Below are positions 36,014-43,179 of a DNA stretch of 43,179 nucleotides, piece after piece; the first letter of the stretch is position 1, and each line of letters opens with the position of its first letter. The position numbers were made by a program, and so were the translations under genes. Origin of the DNA: Pseudomonadota bacterium (GTDB lineage: Bacteria; Pseudomonadota; Alphaproteobacteria; Rhodospirillales; Magnetospirillaceae); assembly GCA_021781575.1 (NCBI GenBank), contig JAJXWP010000036.1:1-43179 (forward strand), in the 5' to 3' direction. The notes beneath the pieces were generated by a model, which had not been told where the DNA came from, searched no databases, and was given only the letters and a program-made list of their open reading frames with translations.

Positions 36014-37498
36014 ATGAAGATTTTCCCCGTCCGCGGCGGCATCCACCCCGACTACCGCAAGGACTTGACCTGCGAAAAGGCCATTGTGCCGATGCCCATG
36101 CCGCAGAAGCTCTATCTTCCGCTGCAGCAGCATATCGGCGCCCCGGCCGATCCGGTGGTCGGCGCCGGCGACCTGGTGAAGAAGGGTCAGCTGCTGGCCC
36201 GCGCCCAAGGGGCGGTCTCGGCCTCGACCCATGCACCGACCTCGGGCCGCATCGCCGAGGTCGCCCTGATCACCGCTCCCCATCCCTCGGGCCTGCCGCA
36301 GCTGACCATCGTCATCGAGCCCGACGGCAAGGACGAATGGGCCGAGTTGCCGGCGCCCGTGGCCGATCCGTTCGCCGCCTCGTCGCAGGAGATCCGCGAA
36401 CGGGTCGCCGCCGCCGGCATCGTCGGCCTCGGCGGCGCCACCTTCCCCTCGGCGGTGAAGCTGAACCTGGGCAGCCAGAACAAGCTCGAGACATTGTTGA
36501 TCAACGGCGCCGAATGCGAACCCTATCTCACCTGCGACGACCGGGTGATGCGGGAATACTCGGCCGAAGTGATCGACGGGGCGAGGATCATGGCCCATGC
36601 CCTGGGCACCCCGAAGATCGTCGTCGGCATCGAAGAGAACAAGCCGCAGGCCATCGCCGCCATGACCCAGGCGGCTTCCGCCTTCTCCAACATCACCGTG
36701 GTCGGCGTGCCGGTGCAGTATCCCATGGGTTCGGAACGGCACCTCACCCAGGCCATCACCGGCCTCGAGACACCGGCGAAGAAACTGACCGCCGAACTGG
36801 GGGTGGTGGTGCACAATGTGGGGACCGCCCGCGCCGTCCATCACGCCATCCGCTACAGCCGCCCGCTGCTGTCCCGCGTGGTCACGGTCAGCGGCGGGGC
36901 GATCACCGAAGGCAAGAATATCGACGTGCCGCTCGGCACCCTGGTATCCGACCTCGTCGCCTTCTGCGGCGGGCTCAAGGAACCGCCGCGGCGCATCGTC
37001 AACGGCGGACCGATGATGGGCCAGCCCCTGCCTTCGCTGGAAGTGCCGGTGGTCAAGGGGACCTCGGGAATCCTCGCCTTGACCGCCGACGAGGTCAACG
37101 AACGGGACACCAAACCCTGCATCCGCTGCGGCGGTTGCGTCACCATCTGCCCCTGTGGGCTCGTTCCGGTGGAAATGGCCGCCTTCATCCGCAAGGACAA
37201 CCTGGATGGCGCCGCCAAGCTGGGCGTCATGGACTGCTTCTCCTGCGGCAGCTGCTCCTATGTCTGCCCGTCGCACATCCCCTTGGTGCATTTCTTCAAT
37301 TACGCCAAAGGGCGGCTGAACGACGCCGACCGCGAAAGGCGCAAGCTCGAACGCATCAAGATGCTGGCCGAGACGCGCAACACCCGCGTCGAGCAGCAAG
37401 CCCAGGCCAAGAAGGCAGCAGCCGCGGCGGCGGCGGCGGCCCGCAAGGCGGCCGCGGCGGCGGCATCGGAAAACCCTGAGAACAAGGCCAGCGTATGA
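36014..37498 (+). CDS. rnfC: Rnf complex subunit C (NADH-binding, 2x4Fe-4S)
   Basis: Peripheral cytosolic subunit holding the NADH/FMN site and two [4Fe-4S] clusters. The 494-aa product has an N-terminal barrel-sandwich part (PVRGGIHPDYRK), a Complex I 51-kDa-like domain (GLGGATFPSAVKL, INGAECEPYLTCDD) and clusters CIRCGGCVTICPCG (about residues 372-385) and CFSCGSCSYVCP (about 410-421). The C-terminus ends in a Lys/Ala-rich tail (about 460-490). ATG 36014 lies one codon after a GTG; GGAGCGCC is upstream. Its stop overlaps the rnfD start. Confidence 0.95.
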   Translation: MKIFPVRGGIHPDYRKDLTCEKAIVPMPMPQKLYLPLQQHIGAPADPVVGAGDLVKKGQLLARAQGAVSASTHAPTSGRIAEVALITAPHPSGLPQLTIVIEPDGKDEWAELPAPVADPFAASSQEIRERVAAAGIVGLGGATFPSAVKLNLGSQNKLETLLINGAECEPYLTCDDRVMREYSAEVIDGARIMAHALGTPKIVVGIEENKPQAIAAMTQAASAFSNITVVGVPVQYPMGSERHLTQAITGLETPAKKLTAELGVVVHNVGTARAVHHAIRYSRPLLSRVVTVSGGAITEGKNIDVPLGTLVSDLVAFCGGLKEPPRRIVNGGPMMGQPLPSLEVPVVKGTSGILALTADEVNERDTKPCIRCGGCVTICPCGLVPVEMAAFIRKDNLDGAAKLGVMDCFSCGSCSYVCPSHIPLVHFFNYAKGRLNDADRERRKLERIKMLAETRNTRVEQQAQAKKAAAAAAAAARKAAAAAASENPENKASV

Positions 37499-38574
37499 CC
37501 CTCGCATACACAGACAAGAGCGCGCCGTTCACGCACGCGCCCACCAGCGTCCAGAAGACGATGACGACGGTCATCCTGGCCCTGGTCCCGGCGACCCTGT
37601 TCGATGCCTGGCTGTTCGGCTGGCCGGCCATCTTCATGTTCCTCATCACCGTCGGCTCCTGCGTGGTGGCCGAGGCGCTGTGCCTGCAGGCGCAGGACAA
37701 GCCGGTGGGCGAAACGCTCGCCGACGGCTCGGCGATCCTCACCGGCTGGCTGCTCGCCATGAGCCTGCCGCCCTGGGCCCCCTGGTGGATCGGCGTCATC
37801 GGCTCGGTGTTCGCCATCGTCCTCGCCAAGCACCTGTTCGGCGGCCTCGGCCAGAACGTGTTCAACCCGGCCATGGTGGCCCGCGTCGCCCTGCTGGTTT
37901 CCTTCCCGGTCAAGATGACCGCCTGGGTCACCCCCCACCCCTTGCTGTCCGACAAAGGCCTGAGCTTCGTCGACAGCCTCGGCATCACCTTCGGCCACGG
38001 CTTCAACATCGACACCATGACCGCCGCCTCGGCGCTGGGCTATGTGAAGACCGAACTGTCGCGCGGCGTGCCGGTGACCGAATCGGTGCAGCACCTGCCC
38101 GACCTGATGGACATGGCGCTCGGCCTGCATGCCGGCAGCTTCGGCGAGACCTCGGCCATCCTGATCCTCGCCGGCGGCCTGGTCCTGCTGGCCCGGCGCA
38201 TCATATCCTGGCACACCCCGGTGGCGCTGATGGGCACCCTGTTCGTCATGGGTACCGTCTTCCACCTGGTCAATCCGGCGCGATTCGCCGACGGCACCTT
38301 CCATCTGATGTCCGGCGCCACCTTCCTCGGCGCGTTCTTCATCGCCACCGACTACGTCACCTCGCCGGTCTCCAAGCAGGGCCAGATCGTCTACGGCATC
38401 GGCTGCGGCCTCCTGGCCTGGATCATCCGCACCTTCGCCGGCTATCCCGAAGGCATGGCGTTCGCCGTGCTGCTGATGAACGCCCTGACGCCGATCATCG
38501 ATCACAATTGTCGCCCGCGTGCGTTCGGCCGTACCCGCAAAGGCGAGCCTCTTGAAGTTAAGGGGGAGAAATGA
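37495..38574 (+). CDS. rnfD: Rnf complex subunit D (flavinylated membrane subunit)
   Basis: Polytopic membrane subunit with covalent FMN, homologous to NqrB. The 359-aa product has about nine hydrophobic helices. The FMN-accepting Thr lies in LMSGATFLGAFFIATDYVTSP (about residue 275-280, the SGAT motif), the substrate of ApbE encoded at the head of the operon. The start overlaps the rnfC stop and the end overlaps rnfG (both ATGA-type), consistent with a stoichiometric complex. Confidence 0.95.
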   Translation: MTLAYTDKSAPFTHAPTSVQKTMTTVILALVPATLFDAWLFGWPAIFMFLITVGSCVVAEALCLQAQDKPVGETLADGSAILTGWLLAMSLPPWAPWWIGVIGSVFAIVLAKHLFGGLGQNVFNPAMVARVALLVSFPVKMTAWVTPHPLLSDKGLSFVDSLGITFGHGFNIDTMTAASALGYVKTELSRGVPVTESVQHLPDLMDMALGLHAGSFGETSAILILAGGLVLLARRIISWHTPVALMGTLFVMGTVFHLVNPARFADGTFHLMSGATFLGAFFIATDYVTSPVSKQGQIVYGIGCGLLAWIIRTFAGYPEGMAFAVLLMNALTPIIDHNCRPRAFGRTRKGEPLEVKGEK

Positions 38575-39176
38575 GCGCGCGCACGATGACCTTGACCCAT
38601 GCCATGGTGCTGGGTTCCTTCTGCTTGGGCTTCGGCCTCCTGGTGGCAACGACCGACCACTTCACCCATGATGAAATCGCCCTGCGAGCCATCGACGACC
38701 TGCAGAACTCCCTGACCCAGGTCATTCCCCCCGGTATCCATGACAACAACCTGGTCAAGGATGCCGTCACCGTGAAGAACGACGAAGGCAAGCCCGTCAC
38801 CGTCTACCGCGCCATCAAGGCCGGCCAGGTCACCGGCCTGGCCTACGAGATCATCGGCAGCGGCTATGGCGGTGAAATCCATCTCATCCTGGGGGTGACC
38901 CCGGAAGGCCACATCCTCGGCGTGCGGGCCACCGAGTTCCGCGAGACCCCCGGTCTCGGCGACCGGATCGACGCCGCGAAAAGCAACTGGATCACCAAGT
39001 TTACCGGCCTGTCGCTGGGCAACCCGCCGGTCGACAAGTGGAAGGTGAAAAAGGACGGCGGCGTCTTCGATCAATTCTCCGGGGCGACCATCACACCGCG
39101 TGGCGTGGTCGCCGCCATTCGCCGCGGCCTGGAATTCTTCGCCGCGCATAAAGCCCAAATGCTGGAGACTCACTGA
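38571..39176 (+). CDS. rnfG: Rnf complex subunit G (flavinylated)
   Basis: Periplasm-facing subunit with a covalent FMN, homologous to NqrC. The 201-aa product has one N-terminal membrane helix (about 10-28) and an FMN-binding domain with the flavinylation motif SGATIT (about residues 173-178) and the RETPGLGDRI motif typical of RnfG. It overlaps rnfD at the start and shares one base with rnfE at the end. Confidence 0.95.
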   Translation: MSARTMTLTHAMVLGSFCLGFGLLVATTDHFTHDEIALRAIDDLQNSLTQVIPPGIHDNNLVKDAVTVKNDEGKPVTVYRAIKAGQVTGLAYEIIGSGYGGEIHLILGVTPEGHILGVRATEFRETPGLGDRIDAAKSNWITKFTGLSLGNPPVDKWKVKKDGGVFDQFSGATITPRGVVAAIRRGLEFFAAHKAQMLETH

Positions 39177-39847
39177 TGGCAACCAGTTATCGGCAGATCG
39201 TCCGCGACGGCCTGTGGGACAACAATGGCGTGCTGGCCCAAATGCTGGGCATGTGCCCGACCATGGCGATGACCACCAGCGCCACCAACGGTCTGGGCAT
39301 GGGGCTGGCCACGGCGTTCGTCATGGCCACCGCCAACTTCCTGATCGCCGCCCTGCGCGGCTACATCACCCAGGAAGTGCGCATCCCCGTCTACATCCTG
39401 ATCATCGCCGCCATGGTCACCCTGGTGGATCTCAGCCTGAACGCCTGGATGCACGAGTTGTACAAGGTGTTGGGCCTGTTCATTCCGCTGATCGTCTCCA
39501 ACTGCCTGCCGCTGGGTCGGGCCGAGGTGTTCGCAGCGAAAGAACCGGCCATCCCCGCCTTCCTCGACGGGCTGTTCATGGGCATCGGCTTCACCGGCGC
39601 GCTGACGGTGATCGGCGCCGTGCGCGAGATCGTCGGCTCCGGCACCTTGTTCGCCGACGCCCATCTGCTGCTCGGCCCGGCCTTCAAGTTCCTGGAAATG
39701 CGCATTCTGCCGCCCGACACCGGTGTCCTCGTCGCCGTCCTGCCGCCGGGAGGCTTCCTGGCCCTTGGCCTGCTGCTGGCAGTCAAGCGCATGCTCGACA
39801 TCCGGGCCGGCAAGCCGATCGCCATGGCCGGCGCTCACAGCGTGTAA
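39176..39847 (+). CDS. rnfE: Rnf complex subunit E
   Basis: Membrane subunit homologous to RnfA, with six hydrophobic helices. The 223-aa product has DNNGVLAQMLGMCPTMAMT and PLIVSNCLPLGRAEVFA, whose Cys residues align with those of RnfA that hold the shared [2Fe-2S] cluster. Its ATG begins on the last base of the rnfG stop. RnfE and RnfA together form the membrane core. Confidence 0.95.
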   Translation: MATSYRQIVRDGLWDNNGVLAQMLGMCPTMAMTTSATNGLGMGLATAFVMATANFLIAALRGYITQEVRIPVYILIIAAMVTLVDLSLNAWMHELYKVLGLFIPLIVSNCLPLGRAEVFAAKEPAIPAFLDGLFMGIGFTGALTVIGAVREIVGSGTLFADAHLLLGPAFKFLEMRILPPDTGVLVAVLPPGGFLALGLLLAVKRMLDIRAGKPIAMAGAHSV

Positions 39848-39858
39848 CGGAGGCACGG

Positions 39859-40116
39859 ATGAAGGTTTCGATCGTCTATGCCACTTCGGCCAAGCAGGTG
39901 CAACTGCCGGTCGAAGTTCCCGACGGCACCACCGTCCAACAGGCCATCGAGCGCTCGGGCATTCTCGCCCGCTTTCCCGAGATCGACCTGACCCAGCAGA
40001 AGGTCGGCATCTACGGCAAGATGATCGCCCTCGAGGCCACCGTCAGTGATGGGGCGCGGGTGGAGATCTACCGCCCGATCACCGCCGATCCGAAGACAGT
40101 GAAGCGCCGCGAATAG
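39859..40116 (+). CDS. rnfH: RnfH, ubiquitin-fold accessory protein
   Basis: An 85-aa protein of the RnfH family (UPF0125, beta-grasp/ubiquitin-like fold). It starts after GGAGGCACGG and carries the family pattern QQAIERSGIL near residue 30, VGIYGK near 50 and DGARVEIYRP near 65. RnfH is found at the end of rnf operons in purple bacteria, where it is not a membrane subunit; its function is not settled. It closes the operon, and a stem-loop follows. Confidence 0.92.
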   Translation: MKVSIVYATSAKQVQLPVEVPDGTTVQQAIERSGILARFPEIDLTQQKVGIYGKMIALEATVSDGARVEIYRPITADPKTVKRRE

Positions 40117-40176
40117 AGACATCCCGCCCTCTCTGACAGCCCGCTTTACATCCACGCCCCGCTGGCCCCAACATCT

Positions 40177-40212
40177 CCCTTACCGATATTTCCGGCGGCC
40201 GGACGGTAAGGG
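40177..40212. promoter_or_regulatory. Double inverted repeat covering the next gene's ribosome site
   Basis: CCCTTACCG (40177-40185) and CGGTAAGGG (40204-40212) flank an inner TCCGGC-G-GCCGGA (40191-40203). The right arm includes the AAGGG that should act as Shine-Dalgarno for the ATG at 40216, so folding would hide it. It may also end rnf transcription or be a DNA operator. Confidence 0.55.
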
Positions 40213-40215
40213 TGG

Positions 40216-41886
40216 ATGATGGGTGGGCATCCGAGGCTCCTCGACTTTCTGTTCGAATTCAGCGGCGACGGCATCATCGTCTGCGACGAAGGCCTCCGGC
40301 CGCTGCGGGTCAACCAGGCGGTCGAAGTACTGACCGGCCATGCGGCGGCGGATCTCCTGGCCGGCGCCACGCCGGCGGCGACCGCCGCCCGTGACCAGCT
40401 TGCCGCCGCCATAAAGGCGGGCGGGGTGCCGTACTGGTCGGGCATGCTTACCTGTGCCGACAGGCGGGATCGACGTTTCGATGTGCTGCCGACCACTATC
40501 GAGGCTGCTCCCTGCGCCCCCTTGACGATGGTCGCCTTCCTGCGGCCCAGCCGCGGCGAACTGCCGGGCCGCGACCAGGCGTTCGGCTATGATCCGTTGA
40601 CCGGCCTGCCCAATCACGTGATCTTTCTCGATCGCGTCGAGCGGGCGCTGTTGCAAGCGAACCGCGCCGGCGGATCGGTCGCTTTGCTCACCCTGGGATT
40701 GGACCGTTTCCTCCTGGTCAACGAGGCGCTCGGCTTCGCCGCCGGTGACCGTCTGCTGGTGGAAGTGGCGCAGCGGCTGACCGAATGCGTCCGGGAAATC
40801 GATACGGTGGTCCGGCTGGAAGGCGACAGGTTCGCCCTGGTGATGGCCTTGGCCGACCAGGACGACAGCGTCATCGTCGCCGAGAAGGTGCTCACCGCAC
40901 TGAAGATCCCCTTTTCCCTCGACGGCCAGGAAGTGGCCCTCACCTCCTCTCTCGGCATCGGAATGTTTCCCCAGGATGCACGCGACGGCGCATCGCTGAT
41001 CAAATGTTCCGACACCGCACTGCATCACGCCAAGCTGTCGGGCCGTAACCAGTACCAGTTTTTTTCCGAAGAGCTGAATCGGCGGGCCCGCGCCCGCCTC
41101 GACCTCGAGGCGCGCATGCGCCGGGCCCTGGCCAACGACGAATTCGTCGTCTATTTCCAACCGAAGGTGCGGGCGGCCGATGCCGCCATCGTCGGCGCCG
41201 AGGCGCTGATTCGCTGGAACGATCCGGCGGAAGGCCTGATCCGGCCGGCGGACTTCATCGCCGTGGCGGAAGAGACCGGGATGATCGAGGAAATCGGCGC
41301 CTGGGTGCTGCGCCACAGTTGCCGGCTGAACAAGAGCTGGCAGGAACGCCGGCTTCCCTCCATCGGCATTTCGGTCAACGTCTCGGCACGGCAGTTCCGC
41401 AACCGCCATTTCGTCGACACGGTGCGCCAGGCGCTCAGCGATTCCTGCCTCGACCCGCGCTGGCTCGAATTGGAGATCACCGAAAGCATGCTGATGGGCG
41501 ACGTCGATGCGGCGGTGATCCGGATGAACGCCCTGCGCCAGCTCGGTGTCGGCCTGTCCATCGACGATTTCGGCACCGGCTATTCCTCGCTGTCCTATCT
41601 CAGCCGCTTTCCGATCACCACGCTGAAGATCGACCGGGCCTTTGTCGTCGACGTCGACACCAACCCGAAGGCGGCTGAAATCGCCCGCGCCATCATCGGC
41701 CTGTCGAAGGGGCTCAACCTGGACGTGGTGGCCGAAGGATGTGAACTACCGGCACATGTGAAGTTCCTGACCGACCAGGGCTGCCACACCATCCAGGGAT
41801 TCTATTTCTCCCGCCCGCTTCCGGCCGCCGAATTCGAGCAACTTCTCGAAATCGGTGTTTTGGCCGCGCCGGTCCAGACTCCCTAA
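40216..41886 (+). CDS. PAS-GGDEF-EAL protein, likely c-di-GMP phosphodiesterase
   Basis: A 556-aa soluble protein with an N-terminal PAS-like domain (about residues 5-110), a GGDEF domain (about 125-285) and an EAL domain (about 295-545). The GGDEF motif is EGDRF at 202-206, so cyclase activity is probably lost and the domain may bind GTP or act as regulator. The EAL domain keeps E329-A-L, the ITESML Glu, DDFGTGYSS, Lys of TLKIDR and VAEGCE, as in active phosphodiesterases. Start at 40216 or the next ATG three bases on. A hairpin covers its ribosome site. It stands after the rnf operon and before a LysR gene. Confidence 0.92.
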   Translation: MMGGHPRLLDFLFEFSGDGIIVCDEGLRPLRVNQAVEVLTGHAAADLLAGATPAATAARDQLAAAIKAGGVPYWSGMLTCADRRDRRFDVLPTTIEAAPCAPLTMVAFLRPSRGELPGRDQAFGYDPLTGLPNHVIFLDRVERALLQANRAGGSVALLTLGLDRFLLVNEALGFAAGDRLLVEVAQRLTECVREIDTVVRLEGDRFALVMALADQDDSVIVAEKVLTALKIPFSLDGQEVALTSSLGIGMFPQDARDGASLIKCSDTALHHAKLSGRNQYQFFSEELNRRARARLDLEARMRRALANDEFVVYFQPKVRAADAAIVGAEALIRWNDPAEGLIRPADFIAVAEETGMIEEIGAWVLRHSCRLNKSWQERRLPSIGISVNVSARQFRNRHFVDTVRQALSDSCLDPRWLELEITESMLMGDVDAAVIRMNALRQLGVGLSIDDFGTGYSSLSYLSRFPITTLKIDRAFVVDVDTNPKAAEIARAIIGLSKGLNLDVVAEGCELPAHVKFLTDQGCHTIQGFYFSRPLPAAEFEQLLEIGVLAAPVQTP

Positions 41887-41921
41887 CCTCAGTATGAGGT
41901 CACCTTTCCATTTTGAAAGGT
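41886..41921. repeat. Two tandem inverted repeats between the EAL and LysR genes
   Basis: ACCTCA-GTA-TGAGGT (41886-41900) directly followed by ACCTTTC-CATTTT-GAAAGGT (41902-41921). They lie in the 94-base gap right after the EAL gene stop. The second may act as a terminator, or both as binding sites upstream of the LysR gene. Confidence 0.5.
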
Positions 41922-41980
41922 TACTTACTCTAATTCGTGGGCGATAATTTGCGCGAATTGGTCGGAATTGGAATAACTCG

Positions 41981-42871
41981 ATGCTGCAGTGGGACGACCT
42001 GCGGATTTTCCTTGCCATCGCGCGCAGCGGCACCCTGTCCAAGGCCGCCGTCGCGCTGGGAGTTCGCCAGACCACGGTCGGCCGACGGCTGGAGGCCCTC
42101 GAGGAACGGACCGGCGCCAAGCTTCTGCAGAAGACGCCCTCGGGCTATATCCTGACCCCGGCGGGGCAGGCCATCCTCGATCATGTAGAGAAGATCGAAA
42201 CCGACATCCGCTCGGTGGCCAGCGTCATCGACGGCCATGACACCCGCCTCGAAGGCGCCTTGCGCCTGACCACCATCGAGTGCCTGGCCACCCGGGTCCT
42301 GCCCCCCATCCTGGCCGAGTTCCAGAGAAACTTTCCACGCATCCAGCTGGAGGTGGACACCGACCGAAGAAACCTCAGCCTGACCCGGCGTGAAGCCGAT
42401 GTGGTGCTGCGCCCGGCAGCCCTCAGTCAGAGCGAGATCACCGCCCGCAAGGTGGGCAAGATCGCCTTCGGGCTGTTCGCCAGCCGCGACTATCTGCGCA
42501 GCCGGGGTGTCCCGGATTGGGAGGACGGGGCCGTCGGCCACTCAATCGTTCTCGCCGAGTCCGACCTGATGACATTGCAGGAGATGCAGTGGTTTTCCGC
42601 CCTGGCCAATGCGGCCGACGTCGTCCTGCGCAGCAATGACCACCATTTCCAGCTGGCAGCGGTGCAGGCCGGCGCCGGCATCGGCTGCCTGCCCCGCTAT
42701 CTGGGCGATCCGACCAACCTGGTGCGCCTGCCCCCACCGGACCCGCCGCCGGAACGTGACCTGTGGCTGGCGACCCGCGCCGACCTTCGCAACATCCCGC
42801 GGATCCGCGCCTTCACCGACTTCGTGGCGCAGGCGCTCCGCCAGCGGGGCCATATCCTGAGCCCGACGTGA
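41981..42871 (+). CDS. LysR-family transcriptional regulator
   Basis: A 296-aa LTTR: N-terminal winged helix-turn-helix (about residues 3-62, WDDLRIFLAIARSGTLSKAAVALGVRQTTVGRRLEALE split here by length limits of description) and a C-terminal LysR substrate-binding domain (about 90-290). The HTH carries the usual SGTLSKAA core. It belongs to the short-linker type often encoded next to its target, but no divergent gene is present; it points the same way as the EAL gene and faces a convergent SHOCT gene. Target and co-inducer unknown. Confidence 0.92.
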   Translation: MLQWDDLRIFLAIARSGTLSKAAVALGVRQTTVGRRLEALEERTGAKLLQKTPSGYILTPAGQAILDHVEKIETDIRSVASVIDGHDTRLEGALRLTTIECLATRVLPPILAEFQRNFPRIQLEVDTDRRNLSLTRREADVVLRPAALSQSEITARKVGKIAFGLFASRDYLRSRGVPDWEDGAVGHSIVLAESDLMTLQEMQWFSALANAADVVLRSNDHHFQLAAVQAGAGIGCLPRYLGDPTNLVRLPPPDPPPERDLWLATRADLRNIPRIRAFTDFVAQALRQRGHILSPT

Positions 42872-42887
42872 CGCTGGTTCGAGGTTG

Positions 42888-42931
42888 CCGGGCCTGACCC
42901 GTCGCCGTTTGCGGCAACGGGTCAGGCCCGG
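42888..42931. repeat. REP-like palindrome between convergent genes (probable terminator)
   Basis: CCGGGCCTGACCCGT (42888-42902) pairs perfectly with ACGGGTCAGGCCCGG (42917-42931); inside is a second GCCG-TTTG-CGGC stem. On the minus strand it continues from GTCATCC, giving the GTCATCCCGGGCCTGACCC core known from dispersed palindromic repeats in alphaproteobacteria. It sits between the LysR and SHOCT gene ends and may also stop transcription both ways. Confidence 0.7.
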
Positions 42932-42971
42932 GATGACGGGAGGAGAAGGTGATTTCGCCTGAAGGCGAACC

Positions 42972-43179
42972 CTAATAGGAGTCCAGGATGGCCTTCTGCT
43001 TCGCCGCGTACTGGTCCGGAGTGATCAGCCCCTCGTCACGCAACGCCTTCAATTCCTTGAGCTTGCGTTCGACCGTCGAGAAAGCGCTGCCGCCATCCGT
43101 CGCCGGGGGCGCTGCCGGCGTCGCGGCGGCAGCCGGTGGGCTGGCGACCGGCGCCGCAGGCGCGACAGCGGGCGCCGCA
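42972..43179 (-). CDS. SHOCT-domain protein, 3' end only
   Basis: The minus-strand frame ending with TAG at 42972-42974 is open to the window edge, so only the C-terminal 68 codons or so are seen. They encode an Ala/Pro-rich linker followed by a SHOCT domain (STVERKLKELKALRDEGLI, then TPDQYAAKQKAILDSY), a short helical C-terminal module found on diverse bacterial proteins, often membrane or oligomeric ones. The N-terminal part and function are outside the window. The Ala/Pro linker is typical of such proteins. Confidence 0.85.
   Translation of the reverse strand, partial: AAPAVAPAAPVASPPAAAATPAAPPATDGGSAFSTVERKLKELKALRDEGLITPDQYAAKQKAILDSY

Overview
The window is GC-rich bacterial chromosome, almost fully coding. 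The gene repertoire (cytochrome bd with CydX, Rnf complex, class I PHA synthase, arylpyruvate:ferredoxin oxidoreductase, several c-di-GMP enzymes, a REP-like palindrome of a type common in alphaproteobacteria) suggests an alphaproteobacterium of the Rhodospirillales, perhaps close to Magnetospirillum/Rhodospirillum. The order is inferred from gene content and codon use, not from a marker gene. No rRNA, tRNA, CRISPR array, insertion sequence or prophage was seen.

Layout. 150-6457 (minus): cydA-cydB-cydX-cydD-cydC, a full cytochrome bd oxidase operon with its assembly ABC exporter; cydX is only 36 codons. 6845-9345 (plus): a membrane PAS-PAS-GGDEF diguanylate cyclase and a short-chain dehydrogenase. 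9497-14235 (plus): an unrecognised 341-aa protein, translationally coupled to an SLC13 permease with internal TrkA-C domains, then a protein that looks like a phosphoacceptor-less Hpt fused to a phosphoacceptor-less receiver, then hisC. 14290-16338 (minus): a secreted-looking metalloprotease/Ig-like/DUF4214 protein. 16493-18448 (minus): GntR regulator, TSUP permease and DUF1634 protein, preceded by a 26-bp perfect palindrome. 18513-22320 (minus): paaK-iorA-iorB. 22561-26140 (plus): acyl-CoA ligase and PHA synthase. 26141-26454 is a gene-free gap packed with inverted repeats, followed by a small lipoprotein-like gene. 27023-30324 (minus): a FIST-domain protein coupled to a GAF-GGDEF-EAL protein with a C-terminal CZB-like zinc site. 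30597-32656: LysE-type exporter and a TrpB2-type tryptophan synthase beta chain, convergent onto a 14-bp stem-loop. 32657-33369 is a gene-free, AT-richer gap. 33370-40116 (plus): apbE-rseC-rnfABCDGEH. 40216-42871 (plus): PAS-GGDEF-EAL protein and a LysR regulator. The window ends in the 3' part of a minus-strand SHOCT-domain gene.

How it fits together. PaaK and IorAB make a route from aromatic amino acids (as arylpyruvates) to arylacetyl-CoA, producing reduced ferredoxin. The Rnf complex interconverts reduced ferredoxin and NADH using the ion gradient, with ApbE attaching FMN to RnfD and RnfG. Cytochrome bd provides a high-affinity oxygen terminus, and PhaC stores surplus acyl-CoA. Three c-di-GMP enzymes (one likely cyclase, two likely phosphodiesterases or dual proteins) suggest dense signalling control. 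The least explained segment is the 9497-13121 cassette.
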